Source: an uncultured Bacilli bacterium (lineage in GTDB: Bacteria; Bacillota_I; Bacilli_A; RF39; UBA660). From it: 33,699 bases of DNA. Positions 15,704-23,558 of this stretch are shown one piece after another. The translations under genes were made by a program, and so were the position numbers. The notes under the pieces were generated by a model that was not told the DNA's origin, did no database searches, and worked only from the letters and a program-made list of their open reading frames with translations. Position 1 is the first letter of the stretch; each line of letters opens with the position of its first letter. The DNA is taken from the NCBI GenBank assembly GCA_947594705.1, contig CANQEG010000003.1, forward strand, positions 1 to 33,699, read 5' to 3'.

Positions 15704-18700
15704 ATGTTAGAAATAAAACATATCAAAAAGGAATACAATACCGATGGTTTTTGCCAAAAAGCTTTAGATGATGTAAGTGTAAATTTTCGAAAATGTGAAT
15801 TTGCTAGTATTCTAGGGCCTTCTGGAAGTGGAAAAACAACTTTTTTAAATATTATCGGTGGATTAGACCATTATGATTCAGGAGATTTAATCATTAATGA
15901 AATTAGTACGAAGAAATTTAAAGATGCTGATTGGGACAGTTATCGAAATCATCGTATTGGTTTTGTTTTTCAAAGTTATAATTTAATTACACATCAAAGT
16001 GTTTTAGCCAATGTAAAACTTGCTTTGACATTATCAGGAATTTCTAAAAAAGAAGCTACGGAAAGAGCTAAAAAAGCGTTAAAAGATGTAGGACTTGAAC
16101 AACATATCAATAAAAGACCAAATCAATTATCTGGGGGGCAAATGCAAAGAGTCGCGATTGCAAGAGCCTTAGTAAATGACCCTGAAATTATCTTAGCGGA
16201 TGAACCAACAGGAGCTTTAGATAGTGAAACCAGTGTACAAATAATGGATGTTTTAAAAAAGATTTCCAAAGAAAAATTAGTTATTATGGTAACGCACAAT
16301 CCTGAATTGGCAGAGAAATATTCAACAAGAATTATTACCTTAAAAGATGGGAAAATTACAACTGATTCCAATCCTTATGATGGAAAAATAAATACCAGTG
16401 AAGATTTAGAAATCAGTAAAAAGAAAAAGAATAAAACCAAAATGAAATTTTTTACGGCTTTGAATTTATCTTTTAATAATTTAATGACAAAAAAAGCAAG
16501 AACCATTTTAGTTGCGTTAGCGGGTTCCATCGGAATTATTGGAATTGCCTTAATTATGTCTGTTTCCACAGGATTTCAAAATTATGTAGATTCTATTCAA
16601 GAGGAAACAATGACTTCTTACCCGTTAAGTATTAATCGAGAATCAGGAGATATTACTAGTGCATTACTTTCCTTACAACCAAGTGAAGAAAATAAAAATA
16701 CCAATATCGTTGTAGAACAACAAAATATTTCTTCCATGTTAGGAAGTGTCAGTTCGAATGATTTAAAAAGTTTTAAAAATTATTTAGAAAAAAATTATGA
16801 AAAAGTATCTAATGATATTTCTAATGTAAAATATTCTTATAGTATTAGTCCTAATATTTATACTATTGATGTTACGAAAAAAATTGTAAAATTAAATCCA
16901 AGTAATTTATTTACTTCTTTAGTAGGTTCTAATAGTCTTCTTAGTTCTACTTCTTCTATTTCTTCTGTGTATTCCGAAATGGTAGATAACACAAGTGATA
17001 TCGAAAACCAATATGAAGTGTTATCAGGAAGATACCCGAAAAATTATGATGAAGCGATTATTGTTTTATCAAGTAAAAATGAAATTTCTGATTTACTTTT
17101 ATATTCTTTAGGATTAAGAGATAATGATGAACTTACAAAGATGGTAACGAGTATCATGAATGGAGAAACTACCGACATTAAAAATGAACCATTAAAATTT
17201 ACTTATGAAGAATTAATGAATGTCGATTTAAGAGTTGTAATGCCTTCGGATTTCTATCGATATAATAATGAATATAATATTTATGAAGATATGAGTGCCA
17301 ATGAAGAAGTATTAAAAAAAGCATATGATGAAGCTTTAAAATTAAAAATTGTGGGAATTGTTTGTCCTAAAGATGGAACAATGAGTTCGATGGCTTTAAC
17401 TCCAGGAATTAATTATACTTCGGAACTTACCAAACATATTTTAGAATATGCGAAAAATAGTGAAATAGTTAAAAAACAATTGGCGAATGAAGAAATTGAT
17501 GTCTTTTCTGGAAAGAGTTTTACGGATACGAATAAACAATTTGGTTTTGAATTTAGTGATTTAGTAGAAATTGATACCAATTTATTACAAAGTGCTTTTG
17601 GAGTAAATATTGATGCGCAAGAAATGCAAAAAGAAACCGAAGGGTATATGACAGAAATTGCTAGTAAAATTACTACCGATATTACTCCTGCAAAAGATGT
17701 ATTTACGAAAAATTTAAATACGTTTACCAATGAAATATTTACAGAGATAGATAAAGAATTTACTTCTAATGATATTAGTTCTATTGTAAATACTTATTTA
17801 AGTACAAAGGATGTAGAAGATGCTCTAAATAAAATGGAACAATCTTATGTAATTCCAAAAGATACTTTTAAAACAACGTATCAAGGATTATTACAAGGAT
17901 TACTAGAGGCATATATTGCAGGTTACAATGAAGGAATGAAACTTTTAAATCCAGCTTATGTAGCAGATGAAAATTCAAAAGTAGTTATTATGGATGAAAT
18001 AAAAAAACAAGTGATAGATGCATATCTTTCTAGTGCGTTGATTTTGAAAACGGAAGAAAAAATGGCTAGTGTTATGACTGAGACAGTTATGAAAAAAGAT
18101 ATATTAACCAAAGTAGGGGAATTAACAACTAATTTTTCTAATTCTTTAGCCAATGCTTTTCATGTAGATGAACAAAAACTTATGTCCGCATTTAAATTAA
18201 AATATACGGAAGAAGAATTAACTAGAATTATTTCTGCGATGATGACAAGAACAGAAGCTAGTGCTAATTCCAATTTATTATCTTTAGGGTATCAAGATAT
18301 TGATGACCCCACAAGAATTTCCTTTTATTTTACTAGTTTTGATGGAAAAGAAAACTTTATGAATTTCTTAGATCATTATAATGATAGTGTTGAAGAAGAA
18401 AAGAAGATTTCTTATAGTGATGTTACGGGAATTTTAATGGATTCTGTCAAAATTATTGTCAATGCTGTAAGTTATGTTTTAATTGCTTTTGTATCTATTT
18501 CGTTGGTCGTTTCTAGTATTATGATTGGCGTGATTACTTATATCTCTGTTTATGAAAGAACGAAAGAGATTGGTATTTTAAGAGCTATTGGTGCATCAAA
18601 AAGAAATGTATCTTCTATCTTTAATGCCGAGACATTTATTATTGGTTTATTATCAGGTTTATTAGGAATTGGTATTTCTTACTTATGTATTCCAGTAATT

Positions 18701-18871
18701 AATTCGGTATTACATCATTTTACTGGAGATATTCCATTATCTGCAGCTTTGGGAGTAGATAGAGCTATCATATTAATTATCTTAAGTGTTATTTTAACTT
18801 TGATTGGTGGAATTATACCAGCACGAGCAGCTTCAAAAAAAGATCCTGTGGAAGCCTTACGAAGCGAATAA
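15704..18871 (+). CDS. Fused ABC transporter, MacB/FtsX-like (ATPase plus permease)
   Basis: 1055 aa. Residues 1-225 form a MacB/LolD-type ATPase: Walker A GPSGSGKT (38-45), signature LSGGQ (142-146), Walker B ILADEPTGALD and H-loop VTHN. The permease begins with a helix near 270-295 (KARTILVALAGSIGIIGIAL). A very large extracellular domain of about 600 residues follows, then three helices and the FtsX-type cytosolic motif (YERTKEIGILRAIGASKRNV, about 945-965; final ARAASKKDPVEALRSE). Such mechanotransmission transporters export peptides or lipoproteins, or confer resistance to antimicrobial peptides. The single-chain fusion is typical of some Firmicutes. ATG 15704 is chosen because AGGAGGT lies 5-6 nt upstream and the RNA starts later than 15677. 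The substrate cannot be told. Confidence 0.88.
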   Translation: MLEIKHIKKEYNTDGFCQKALDDVSVNFRKCEFASILGPSGSGKTTFLNIIGGLDHYDSGDLIINEISTKKFKDADWDSYRNHRIGFVFQSYNLITHQSVLANVKLALTLSGISKKEATERAKKALKDVGLEQHINKRPNQLSGGQMQRVAIARALVNDPEIILADEPTGALDSETSVQIMDVLKKISKEKLVIMVTHNPELAEKYSTRIITLKDGKITTDSNPYDGKINTSEDLEISKKKKNKTKMKFFTALNLSFNNLMTKKARTILVALAGSIGIIGIALIMSVSTGFQNYVDSIQEETMTSYPLSINRESGDITSALLSLQPSEENKNTNIVVEQQNISSMLGSVSSNDLKSFKNYLEKNYEKVSNDISNVKYSYSISPNIYTIDVTKKIVKLNPSNLFTSLVGSNSLLSSTSSISSVYSEMVDNTSDIENQYEVLSGRYPKNYDEAIIVLSSKNEISDLLLYSLGLRDNDELTKMVTSIMNGETTDIKNEPLKFTYEELMNVDLRVVMPSDFYRYNNEYNIYEDMSANEEVLKKAYDEALKLKIVGIVCPKDGTMSSMALTPGINYTSELTKHILEYAKNSEIVKKQLANEEIDVFSGKSFTDTNKQFGFEFSDLVEIDTNLLQSAFGVNIDAQEMQKETEGYMTEIASKITTDITPAKDVFTKNLNTFTNEIFTEIDKEFTSNDISSIVNTYLSTKDVEDALNKMEQSYVIPKDTFKTTYQGLLQGLLEAYIAGYNEGMKLLNPAYVADENSKVVIMDEIKKQVIDAYLSSALILKTEEKMASVMTETVMKKDILTKVGELTTNFSNSLANAFHVDEQKLMSAFKLKYTEEELTRIISAMMTRTEASANSNLLSLGYQDIDDPTRISFYFTSFDGKENFMNFLDHYNDSVEEEKKISYSDVTGILMDSVKIIVNAVSYVLIAFVSISLVVSSIMIGVITYISVYERTKEIGILRAIGASKRNVSSIFNAETFIIGLLSGLLGIGISYLCIPVINSVLHHFTGDIPLSAALGVDRAIILIILSVILTLIGGIIPARAASKKDPVEALRSE

Positions 18872-18872
18872 G

Positions 18873-18900
18873 GAAAAGAAATCAGTTCTTTTCTTTTTTT
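18873..18900 (+). terminator. Intrinsic terminator after the ABC transporter gene
   Basis: GAAAAGAA (18873-18880) pairs with TTCTTTTC (18886-18893) around a 5-nt loop, followed by a T7 run. The hairpin is low in GC, like the others here. The next gene's promoter starts within 10 bp. Confidence 0.6.
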
Positions 18901-18906
18901 CTGCCC

Positions 18907-18914
18907 ATATAATG
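18907..18914 (+). promoter_or_regulatory. yunB promoter -10 (CATATAAT), near-leaderless
   Basis: CATATAAT (18907-18914, with TATAAT at 18908-18913) ends 5 nt before the yunB ATG at 18919, so the transcript should start at or next to the start codon. CATATAAT is one base from the CATACAAT-type -10 of sporulation sigma E (from memory). The same box with the same spacing precedes the yutH-like gene. No clear -35 was seen. Confidence 0.45.
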
Positions 18915-18918
18915 AAGT

Positions 18919-19614
18919 ATGAAAGAAAAAATAAAAAAAATTCATTCTCTGAGACTTTGTTTCATTTTGATTTCTATTCTTGTCAATTTTATTTTTCTTT
19001 TTTCTTGGTTTAGTAAAAAGGCTACTCCAAGATTTACCCGAATTGCTGAATTAAAAATAAATGAATATATCGCCCAGACAACAAGTGATTTTAAAGTTTT
19101 AGTGGAAAATAATTCTAGTTCTCTTTATAAAATTGAGAAAAAGTCTAATGGAGAAATTGTTTCAATAGATTATGATATGGAAAAAGTTTATGAAATGGCT
19201 GATAAACTTACTTCTTCTTTAGAAACAAATTTATTTTCTTTTGATAACTTAAATCAACAACAAATGGAACACAAAGACCGAAAAATTATTTTATATTTAC
19301 CAATCGGAATTGTAAGTGATTCAGTTTTTTTATCACAATTAGGTCCTAAAATTCCTATTATGATTCAATTTATTGGGTCTATTTTTTCTAATGTAAAAAC
19401 TAGAGTAAAAGATTATGGCATTAATAATGCTTTACTAGAAGTTTACTTAGAAATTAAAATTACATATGAAATCTTTACACCAATTACCAAGAATGAAAAA
19501 ACGTTTTCTTATGAGCTTTTATTAGATTCTAAAGTGATTCAAGGGACTGTTCCTAATCTTTATGGAGGGTATTTAGAAAGTAAAAGTGCATTTTTTGATA
19601 TTTCCTTTCCATAG
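18919..19614 (+). CDS. yunB: Sporulation protein YunB
   Basis: 231 aa with one N-terminal membrane helix (about 11-31). The core shows the YunB signature LGPKIPIMIQFIGSIFSNVKTRVKDYGINNALLEVYL (from about residue 140), followed by beta-strands ending ...VIQGTVPNLYGGYL. In Bacillus subtilis yunB is a sigma E-dependent sporulation gene; its product is membrane-bound and needed for normal spore formation. Its presence implies an endospore programme, or the remains of one. No ribosome-binding site at proper distance exists; the ATG probably sits at the RNA 5' end (see promoter). Gene order with yutD, yutH and yutI further on agrees. Confidence 0.85.
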   Translation: MKEKIKKIHSLRLCFILISILVNFIFLFSWFSKKATPRFTRIAELKINEYIAQTTSDFKVLVENNSSSLYKIEKKSNGEIVSIDYDMEKVYEMADKLTSSLETNLFSFDNLNQQQMEHKDRKIILYLPIGIVSDSVFLSQLGPKIPIMIQFIGSIFSNVKTRVKDYGINNALLEVYLEIKITYEIFTPITKNEKTFSYELLLDSKVIQGTVPNLYGGYLESKSAFFDISFP

Positions 19615-19647
19615 ATTTTGTGATATGATGATACTAGGGTGAGTTCT

Positions 19648-20472
19648 ATGATAGGTAATCCATTCATAAATGAAGTATTATCAAAAGCAATAGAAAATTA
19701 TTTAAAATATAAAGATAAACCAGAAGAACCTATTTTCTTTTCTTTTCCAGTGCAAGTAATTAAAACCCTTGTCTTTATTTATGGTGAATTAGATATTATC
19801 AATCCTTATATCACTCATAATGAACACAACATGGGGGGATTTAATAGTAATTTATCTAAATATGGATTTCCTTTAGAGAAAGTAAATCATTTTAATCAAT
19901 TATTTTTAGAATTTCAAAAAGAACTTCAAGAGAATCAATTTCCTAATTTGGCTGTTATTCAAATACAAAAATATTTAATTGATATGTATTTTGAAAAATT
20001 ACATACGATGCATAAAAATGGTGAAGATGAAGAAGCATTTTGTAGTTATTTATATTTAGAAAGTAATCAAAATCCTTATATTATAGGGGATCGTAATCGC
20101 TTTATCAAAGATCCAAGTGAATTAACCAAATATTATCAAAGTGTATCGTTTGAAAAAAAGCATGAGTTTGCGTTAGAAGAATTAAGAAGAAATACGTTAA
20201 TTCCGGATGCTTATTTGTTATGTGGTTATAATTTAGCACAGATAGAATCTTTAAATGATGTGGATTTACGAAATGTAAATGCTCAAATATATCAATTTTT
20301 TAAAGTAGATGCGAGTTTACCAGACCGAGATGAAATTTTACAAAAAGCTGTCAATTATTATCGAAAATATGGAAATCGGATTACAAGCGGTAATGGGTAT
20401 GTTGACTTTTTACTATTTGCAAGTATTTTTGCAACGGCTATTTTCGTGGCTGTTTTAATGATTTTTTATTAA
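19648..20472 (+). CDS. Unknown protein with C-terminal membrane anchor
   Basis: 274 aa from ATG 19648. A GTG at 19639 lies inside the AGGGTGAG ribosome-binding site. The protein is soluble-looking and helical apart from one C-terminal membrane helix (about 254-273). Recognisable but unassigned motifs include GELDIINPYITHNEHNMGGF and ELRRNTLIPDAYLLCGYN. No catalytic signature was identified. An extended -10 (TGATATGAT, TATGAT at 19624-19629) precedes it. yutD follows after 18 bp, so they likely share a transcript. Confidence 0.75.
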   Translation: MIGNPFINEVLSKAIENYLKYKDKPEEPIFFSFPVQVIKTLVFIYGELDIINPYITHNEHNMGGFNSNLSKYGFPLEKVNHFNQLFLEFQKELQENQFPNLAVIQIQKYLIDMYFEKLHTMHKNGEDEEAFCSYLYLESNQNPYIIGDRNRFIKDPSELTKYYQSVSFEKKHEFALEELRRNTLIPDAYLLCGYNLAQIESLNDVDLRNVNAQIYQFFKVDASLPDRDEILQKAVNYYRKYGNRITSGNGYVDFLLFASIFATAIFVAVLMIFY

Positions 20473-20490
20473 TGATTTGGGGGAAAAACA

Positions 20491-20796
20491 ATGAAATATG
20501 TAACACTTTTAGAACAAAAATATTTAGTAATGAAAAATGAACGAGATGCTTTAGATGAAGAAGAATTGAAAAATAAATTTACGGAATATTTTTTACCTTT
20601 TGATTATATTGTTGGGGATTATGCTTATGGAAAATTACGTTTAAAAGGGTTTAATAGTAAGACAAATCCTAACTTTAAAGAAATTAATGATATTGATAAA
20701 GTAGAAGAATATCTACAAAACAATTGTGCATATCAATGTAAATATTTTATTTTAAGCAAAGAAAAAGAAGAAAAAAGAGGAAAATGTGTAAATTAG
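20491..20796 (+). CDS. yutD: YutD-like protein (DUF1027)
   Basis: 101 aa. The block DYIVGDYAYGKLRLKGF (about 38-54) followed by a cysteine-containing CAYQCKYFIL strand (about 79-88) is characteristic of the YutD family, a small cytosolic protein widespread in Bacilli and of unknown function. An unusual GGGGGAAA stretch acts as ribosome-binding site. It lies between yunB and the yutH/yutI pair, matching the Bacillus order. Confidence 0.8.
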   Translation: MKYVTLLEQKYLVMKNERDALDEEELKNKFTEYFLPFDYIVGDYAYGKLRLKGFNSKTNPNFKEINDIDKVEEYLQNNCAYQCKYFILSKEKEEKRGKCVN

Positions 20797-20807
20797 TAAA
20801 TTAGTGA

Positions 20808-20836
20808 TTGCATGTTTTTCTTATTTTTGTTATAAT
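20808..20836 (+). promoter_or_regulatory. Promoter of the DUF1292-like / Pro-rich gene pair
   Basis: TTGCAT (20808-20813) and TATAAT (20831-20836) are 17 bp apart, and TGT before TATAAT makes it an extended -10 as well. This is among the strongest promoters in the window. Confidence 0.75.
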
Positions 20837-20862
20837 CGTTTTAGAATAGCGAGGGAATTATT

Positions 20863-21144
20863 ATGAATGAGAAAATAACGCTTACAAATCCAAATGGAGA
20901 AAAAGAAGAAAGAACTGTCGTATGTCATTTTAAATCTGTTAGTGATAGTCGTCCTAATATTAAAAATATTCCAATTTTAGTAGTAGATAAAAATGAACAA
21001 AATAATGGAAATGATGTATTAGAGTTTTTTTGGGAAAAAGATGGTCTTTATCAAGCAATTAATGATCAAGCTGCTTGGAGTGAAGTAAAAGGAATTTTTG
21101 TGAGTATGATAAAAAATACAATAGAAGTGGTAGGTGTTGAATAA
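20863..21144 (+). CDS. Small acidic protein, possibly DUF1292/YrzB-like
   Basis: 93 aa. The opening KITLTNPNGEKEE, a central hydrophobic strand and the closing AAWSEVKGIF... resemble the DUF1292 pattern (I-T-L-x-D-x-x-G ... W-x-x-V). The match is weak and the family has no known activity. GAGGGAA precedes the ATG. The stop codon overlaps the next start by one base (TAATG), so the Pro-rich gene is coupled to it. Confidence 0.7.
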   Translation: MNEKITLTNPNGEKEERTVVCHFKSVSDSRPNIKNIPILVVDKNEQNNGNDVLEFFWEKDGLYQAINDQAAWSEVKGIFVSMIKNTIEVVGVE

Positions 21145-22217
21145 TGGATAACATTATTTATTTAAATAAAGTAGAAGTAAATCGCGCTATTGCTACAGGA
21201 ACAAATTTAGCAGTGAAACCTGAGCAAAAATTAGCTGTTCAAAATTTAGCGAAAACATCTATTATTACTTTTCCAAAAACTGAAGCTCCAGCTGAAAATG
21301 TAACTTTAGCTCCTGAAGTTACGAATGAAGTTCCTGCTCCTTCAGTAGAGCAACCTCAAAGTGTACCAGAAGGACAAGCTCCTACTAATGCAGAACCAAC
21401 TGCAACTGATGTGGTTACACCACCAGTAGCAGAAGCTCCAACAGAAGGTGTAGCTTCCACTCCTGAAGTTACGAATGAAATTCCTGTGACTCCGGTAGAA
21501 CCAGCACAAACTCCTGATGCTGTTGCACCTGCAATGGAAATGCCAAGTGTTCCGACTCCAGAAGAGGCACCAACTACAGTAAATGAAATTCCTACTCCTG
21601 TTACGAGTGAAGCACCTGTAATGGATGTTCCAACCGCGATGCCTGAACCAACAGCAGAAGTTCCAACTACTCCAGTTATGGACATTCCTACAGCTCCAGT
21701 AGCAGAAACTCCAACAGAAAGTGTAGCTTCCACTCCTGAAGTTACGAATGAAATTCCTGTGACTCCAGTACCTCAAAGTGAACCAGAAGGACAAGCTCCT
21801 ACTAATGTAGAACCGGTTATAAATGAGGAACAATCCGGAGTAGAAGTAGTAGAGAATGAAGAAAGTATTACGGCAAAATTAGAAAAAGAATTGCAAACGA
21901 TAGATGATGAAATTGATGCCAAAATTGTGGAATTAAATGAAGAAAGAAAAAGAAGACATCAAGAAGTTGTTCAAAAATATGGAGCTGAAATAGAAGAAGC
22001 CAAAAAGAATATTATTGATTTTAAAAGTAGAGCAGAGGAACATTTAAAAAATGCTCAAGCTGCTGAACAAATTGCGATGATGGCCAAACAAAATGCGGAA
22101 GCAATAAGTCAAAATCCAGTCATGGATTTACCAACTCCTCCTACTGATGCACCTGTAATAGAAACTCCAAGTAATGAAATGACTTTAAATTTAACAAAAG
22201 AAGCACAAGCTGCTTAA
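21144..22217 (+). CDS. Pro/Thr/Ala-rich repeat protein with C-terminal coiled coil
   Basis: 357 aa. Residues about 45-230 are low-complexity Pro/Thr/Val/Ala/Glu repeats with recurring TPEVTNEIPVTP and EGQAPTN units. Residues about 240-310 form a charged coiled coil (AKLEKELQTIDDEIDAKIVEL..., then KNIIDFKSRAEEHLKN). A second short Pro-rich patch follows. There is no signal peptide or anchor, so it is probably a cytosolic scaffold or an exported protein using a non-classical route. Codon use is more GC-rich than its neighbours because of the Pro/Ala content. Repeat copy number may vary between strains. It is coupled to the preceding gene by a 1-bp overlap and ends at a terminator. Confidence 0.8.
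   Translation: MDNIIYLNKVEVNRAIATGTNLAVKPEQKLAVQNLAKTSIITFPKTEAPAENVTLAPEVTNEVPAPSVEQPQSVPEGQAPTNAEPTATDVVTPPVAEAPTEGVASTPEVTNEIPVTPVEPAQTPDAVAPAMEMPSVPTPEEAPTTVNEIPTPVTSEAPVMDVPTAMPEPTAEVPTTPVMDIPTAPVAETPTESVASTPEVTNEIPVTPVPQSEPEGQAPTNVEPVINEEQSGVEVVENEESITAKLEKELQTIDDEIDAKIVELNEERKRRHQEVVQKYGAEIEEAKKNIIDFKSRAEEHLKNAQAAEQIAMMAKQNAEAISQNPVMDLPTPPTDAPVIETPSNEMTLNLTKEAQAA
21423..21770. repeat. Direct repeats within the Pro-rich gene
   Basis: A 75-bp unit at 21423-21497 recurs at 21696-21770 with three mismatches (offset 273 bp, in frame). A second unit of about 44 bp at 21354-21397 recurs at 21771-21814 (offset 417 bp). Recombination between copies would delete or add whole codons. Confidence 0.85.
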
Positions 22218-22246
22218 AGTTTAAGAAATAATCTTAAACTTTTTTT
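22217..22246 (+). terminator. Intrinsic terminator after the Pro-rich gene
   Basis: AAGTTTAAG (22217-22225) pairs perfectly with CTTAAACTT (22233-22241), with a 7-nt loop and a T run to 22246. Confidence 0.8.
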
Positions 22247-22254
22247 CATATAAT
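22247..22254 (+). promoter_or_regulatory. yutH-like gene promoter -10 (CATATAAT), near-leaderless
   Basis: CATATAAT ends 5 nt before the ATG at 22260, directly after a terminator T run. The box, spacer (GAGGT versus GAAGT) and first codons (ATGAAAGAAA) are almost identical to those of yunB. Confidence 0.45.
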
Positions 22255-22259
22255 GAGGT

Positions 22260-23189
22260 ATGAAAGAAATTATTTTATATGCGTATCATTTGGATGTTGA
22301 AATTTTAGAGGAACAAAAAGATTATGTAGTTTTTCAAATAGATGAAATTACTTACTATTTTACGAAAGTAAAAAGAACAGAGCAGGAATTTCAAGAGTTA
22401 ATGATTGTAATGAATGAATTATTACAAAAGAATGTTCCTATTTTTCCTTTTGTGTTAAATCGCGAAGGGAAATACTTAACGGCAGTTGATAACAATCTTT
22501 ATGTTTTAATGATGGTAACAGACCCTTTAAAAGAATATGGTTTATTAGATATCTTAAATTTTCAAAAAACTCTTACTTTAAATACCAATAAAAGTTCTTT
22601 ATACCGTAATACATGGGCTACTTTATGGAGTGAAAAAGTAGATTATTTTGAATATCAAGTTCATGAAATGGGGAAAAAGTATCCGATTATTTTAAATAGT
22701 TTTAGTTATTATGTAGGCCTTGCTGAAAACGCGATTAGTTATGCAAAATTTACGGAAAGTCATATTCCCAAACCCGTTCATTTACCGATTGTTTTATCAC
22801 ATCGTAGAGTAAAATACCCTAATATAAGATTAAATTATGCCAATCCTTTACAATTTATTTTTGATTTAGAAGTAAGAGATGTAGCGGGTTATATTAAAGA
22901 TATGTTTTTTAAAGAAGAAGAAAATGCGTATATTGATTTAGAAACGTTTTTAAAACTTAGAAAACCAGATTTATATAGTTTATCTATGCTTTATGCTAGA
23001 CTGATGTATCCTTCCTATTATTTTGATATTCATGAAAAAATTGTAGAATATCATGCTCAGGAGGAAGAATTGTTACCTATGATTGATAAAATCGACCAAT
23101 ATGAAATTTTTTTAAAAAAAGCTTACTATTTATTTCGTCAGTATGCCCCGATAGAGCCAGTAATGTGGATTATAAAAAAAGAATCATAA
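22260..23189 (+). CDS. yutH: YutH/CotS-like spore coat kinase-fold protein
   Basis: 309 aa with an aminoglycoside-phosphotransferase-like layout. The active-site region is degenerate: LSHRRVKYPNIRLNYANPLQFIFDLEVRDVAGYIKD (from about residue 180) replaces the usual HGD...N/D motif, as in the YutH spore-coat family, and LYARLMYPSYYFD (about 243-255) is a further shared block. It is probably a structural pseudokinase of the spore coat rather than a kinase. The position next to the NifU-like gene matches yutH-yutI of Bacillus from memory. The start ATG lies 5 nt after the -10, implying a leaderless message. The stop overlaps the convergent gene by 6 bp. Confidence 0.7.
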   Translation: MKEIILYAYHLDVEILEEQKDYVVFQIDEITYYFTKVKRTEQEFQELMIVMNELLQKNVPIFPFVLNREGKYLTAVDNNLYVLMMVTDPLKEYGLLDILNFQKTLTLNTNKSSLYRNTWATLWSEKVDYFEYQVHEMGKKYPIILNSFSYYVGLAENAISYAKFTESHIPKPVHLPIVLSHRRVKYPNIRLNYANPLQFIFDLEVRDVAGYIKDMFFKEEENAYIDLETFLKLRKPDLYSLSMLYARLMYPSYYFDIHEKIVEYHAQEEELLPMIDKIDQYEIFLKKAYYLFRQYAPIEPVMWIIKKES

Positions 23190-23423
23190 CGATAAGTTAA
23201 TGACTCCTTTTAAATCAGGAACTTCTTCTTTTAAGAAAGCTTCTATATTATCTTTTAATGTAACATCTTGAAACCCACACATAGCACATGCACCAGTAAG
23301 TTTTACATATAAATAATCATCTTCATATTTTATAAATTCAATGTCGCCACCATCCATATTTAAAAAGGGGCGAATATCATCTAATTGTTCTTTAATTTTT
23401 ATAATTTTTTCCTCTTCGGTCAT
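23184..23423 (-). CDS. yutI: NifU-like Fe-S scaffold protein (YutI type)
   Basis: 79 aa, the NifU C-terminal domain alone. The motif is IRPFLNMDGGDIEFI then GACAMCGFQDVTLKDNIE, with the two cysteines of CxxC at 46 and 49 (CAMC) that hold an Fe-S cluster for delivery to apo-proteins. The length equals the stand-alone Bacillus YutI. AGGAAAGGAAG precedes the ATG. It is convergent with the yutH-like gene and overlaps its stop. Confidence 0.92.
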   Translation of the reverse strand: MTEEEKIIKIKEQLDDIRPFLNMDGGDIEFIKYEDDYLYVKLTGACAMCGFQDVTLKDNIEAFLKEEVPDLKGVINLSL

Positions 23424-23443
23424 AAAATCTTCCTTTCCTCTTT

Positions 23444-23472
23444 ATTATAAAATGAATCAGAAGGGATGTAAA
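23444..23472 (-). promoter_or_regulatory. Promoter of the NifU-like gene
   Basis: On the minus strand TTTACA (23472-23467) and TATAAT (23449-23444) are 17 bp apart, 20 bp before the ATG. Confidence 0.7.
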
Positions 23473-23508
23473 GAACAATTCAATAAAGGATTTGTTATGA
23501 ATCGTAAA

Positions 23509-23537
23509 TTGAATTTTAAAAATAATTTTGATACAAT
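23509..23537 (+). promoter_or_regulatory. Promoter of the transglutaminase-like gene
   Basis: TTGAAT (23509-23514) and TACAAT (23532-23537) are 17 bp apart and 21 bp before the ATG. Confidence 0.65.
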
Positions 23538-23558
23538 AAAATAGAAAGTGATGTAGTA

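Noticed and set aside
16132-16138. Other G runs (six G near 16134, also near 8701 and 19833) as switches
   Set aside because: They are too short for efficient slippage, lie within conserved or mid-gene codons, and are in frame.
18715-18945. Minus-strand 76-codon frame across the ABC transporter terminator
   Set aside because: It is antisense to the conserved FtsX C-terminus and crosses a terminator; no supporting signals.
21342-21833. Long antisense open frame (163 codons) opposite the Pro-rich gene
   Set aside because: It mirrors the repeats of the sense gene, giving Trp/Cys/Arg/Ser-rich nonsense, and has no ribosome-binding site.
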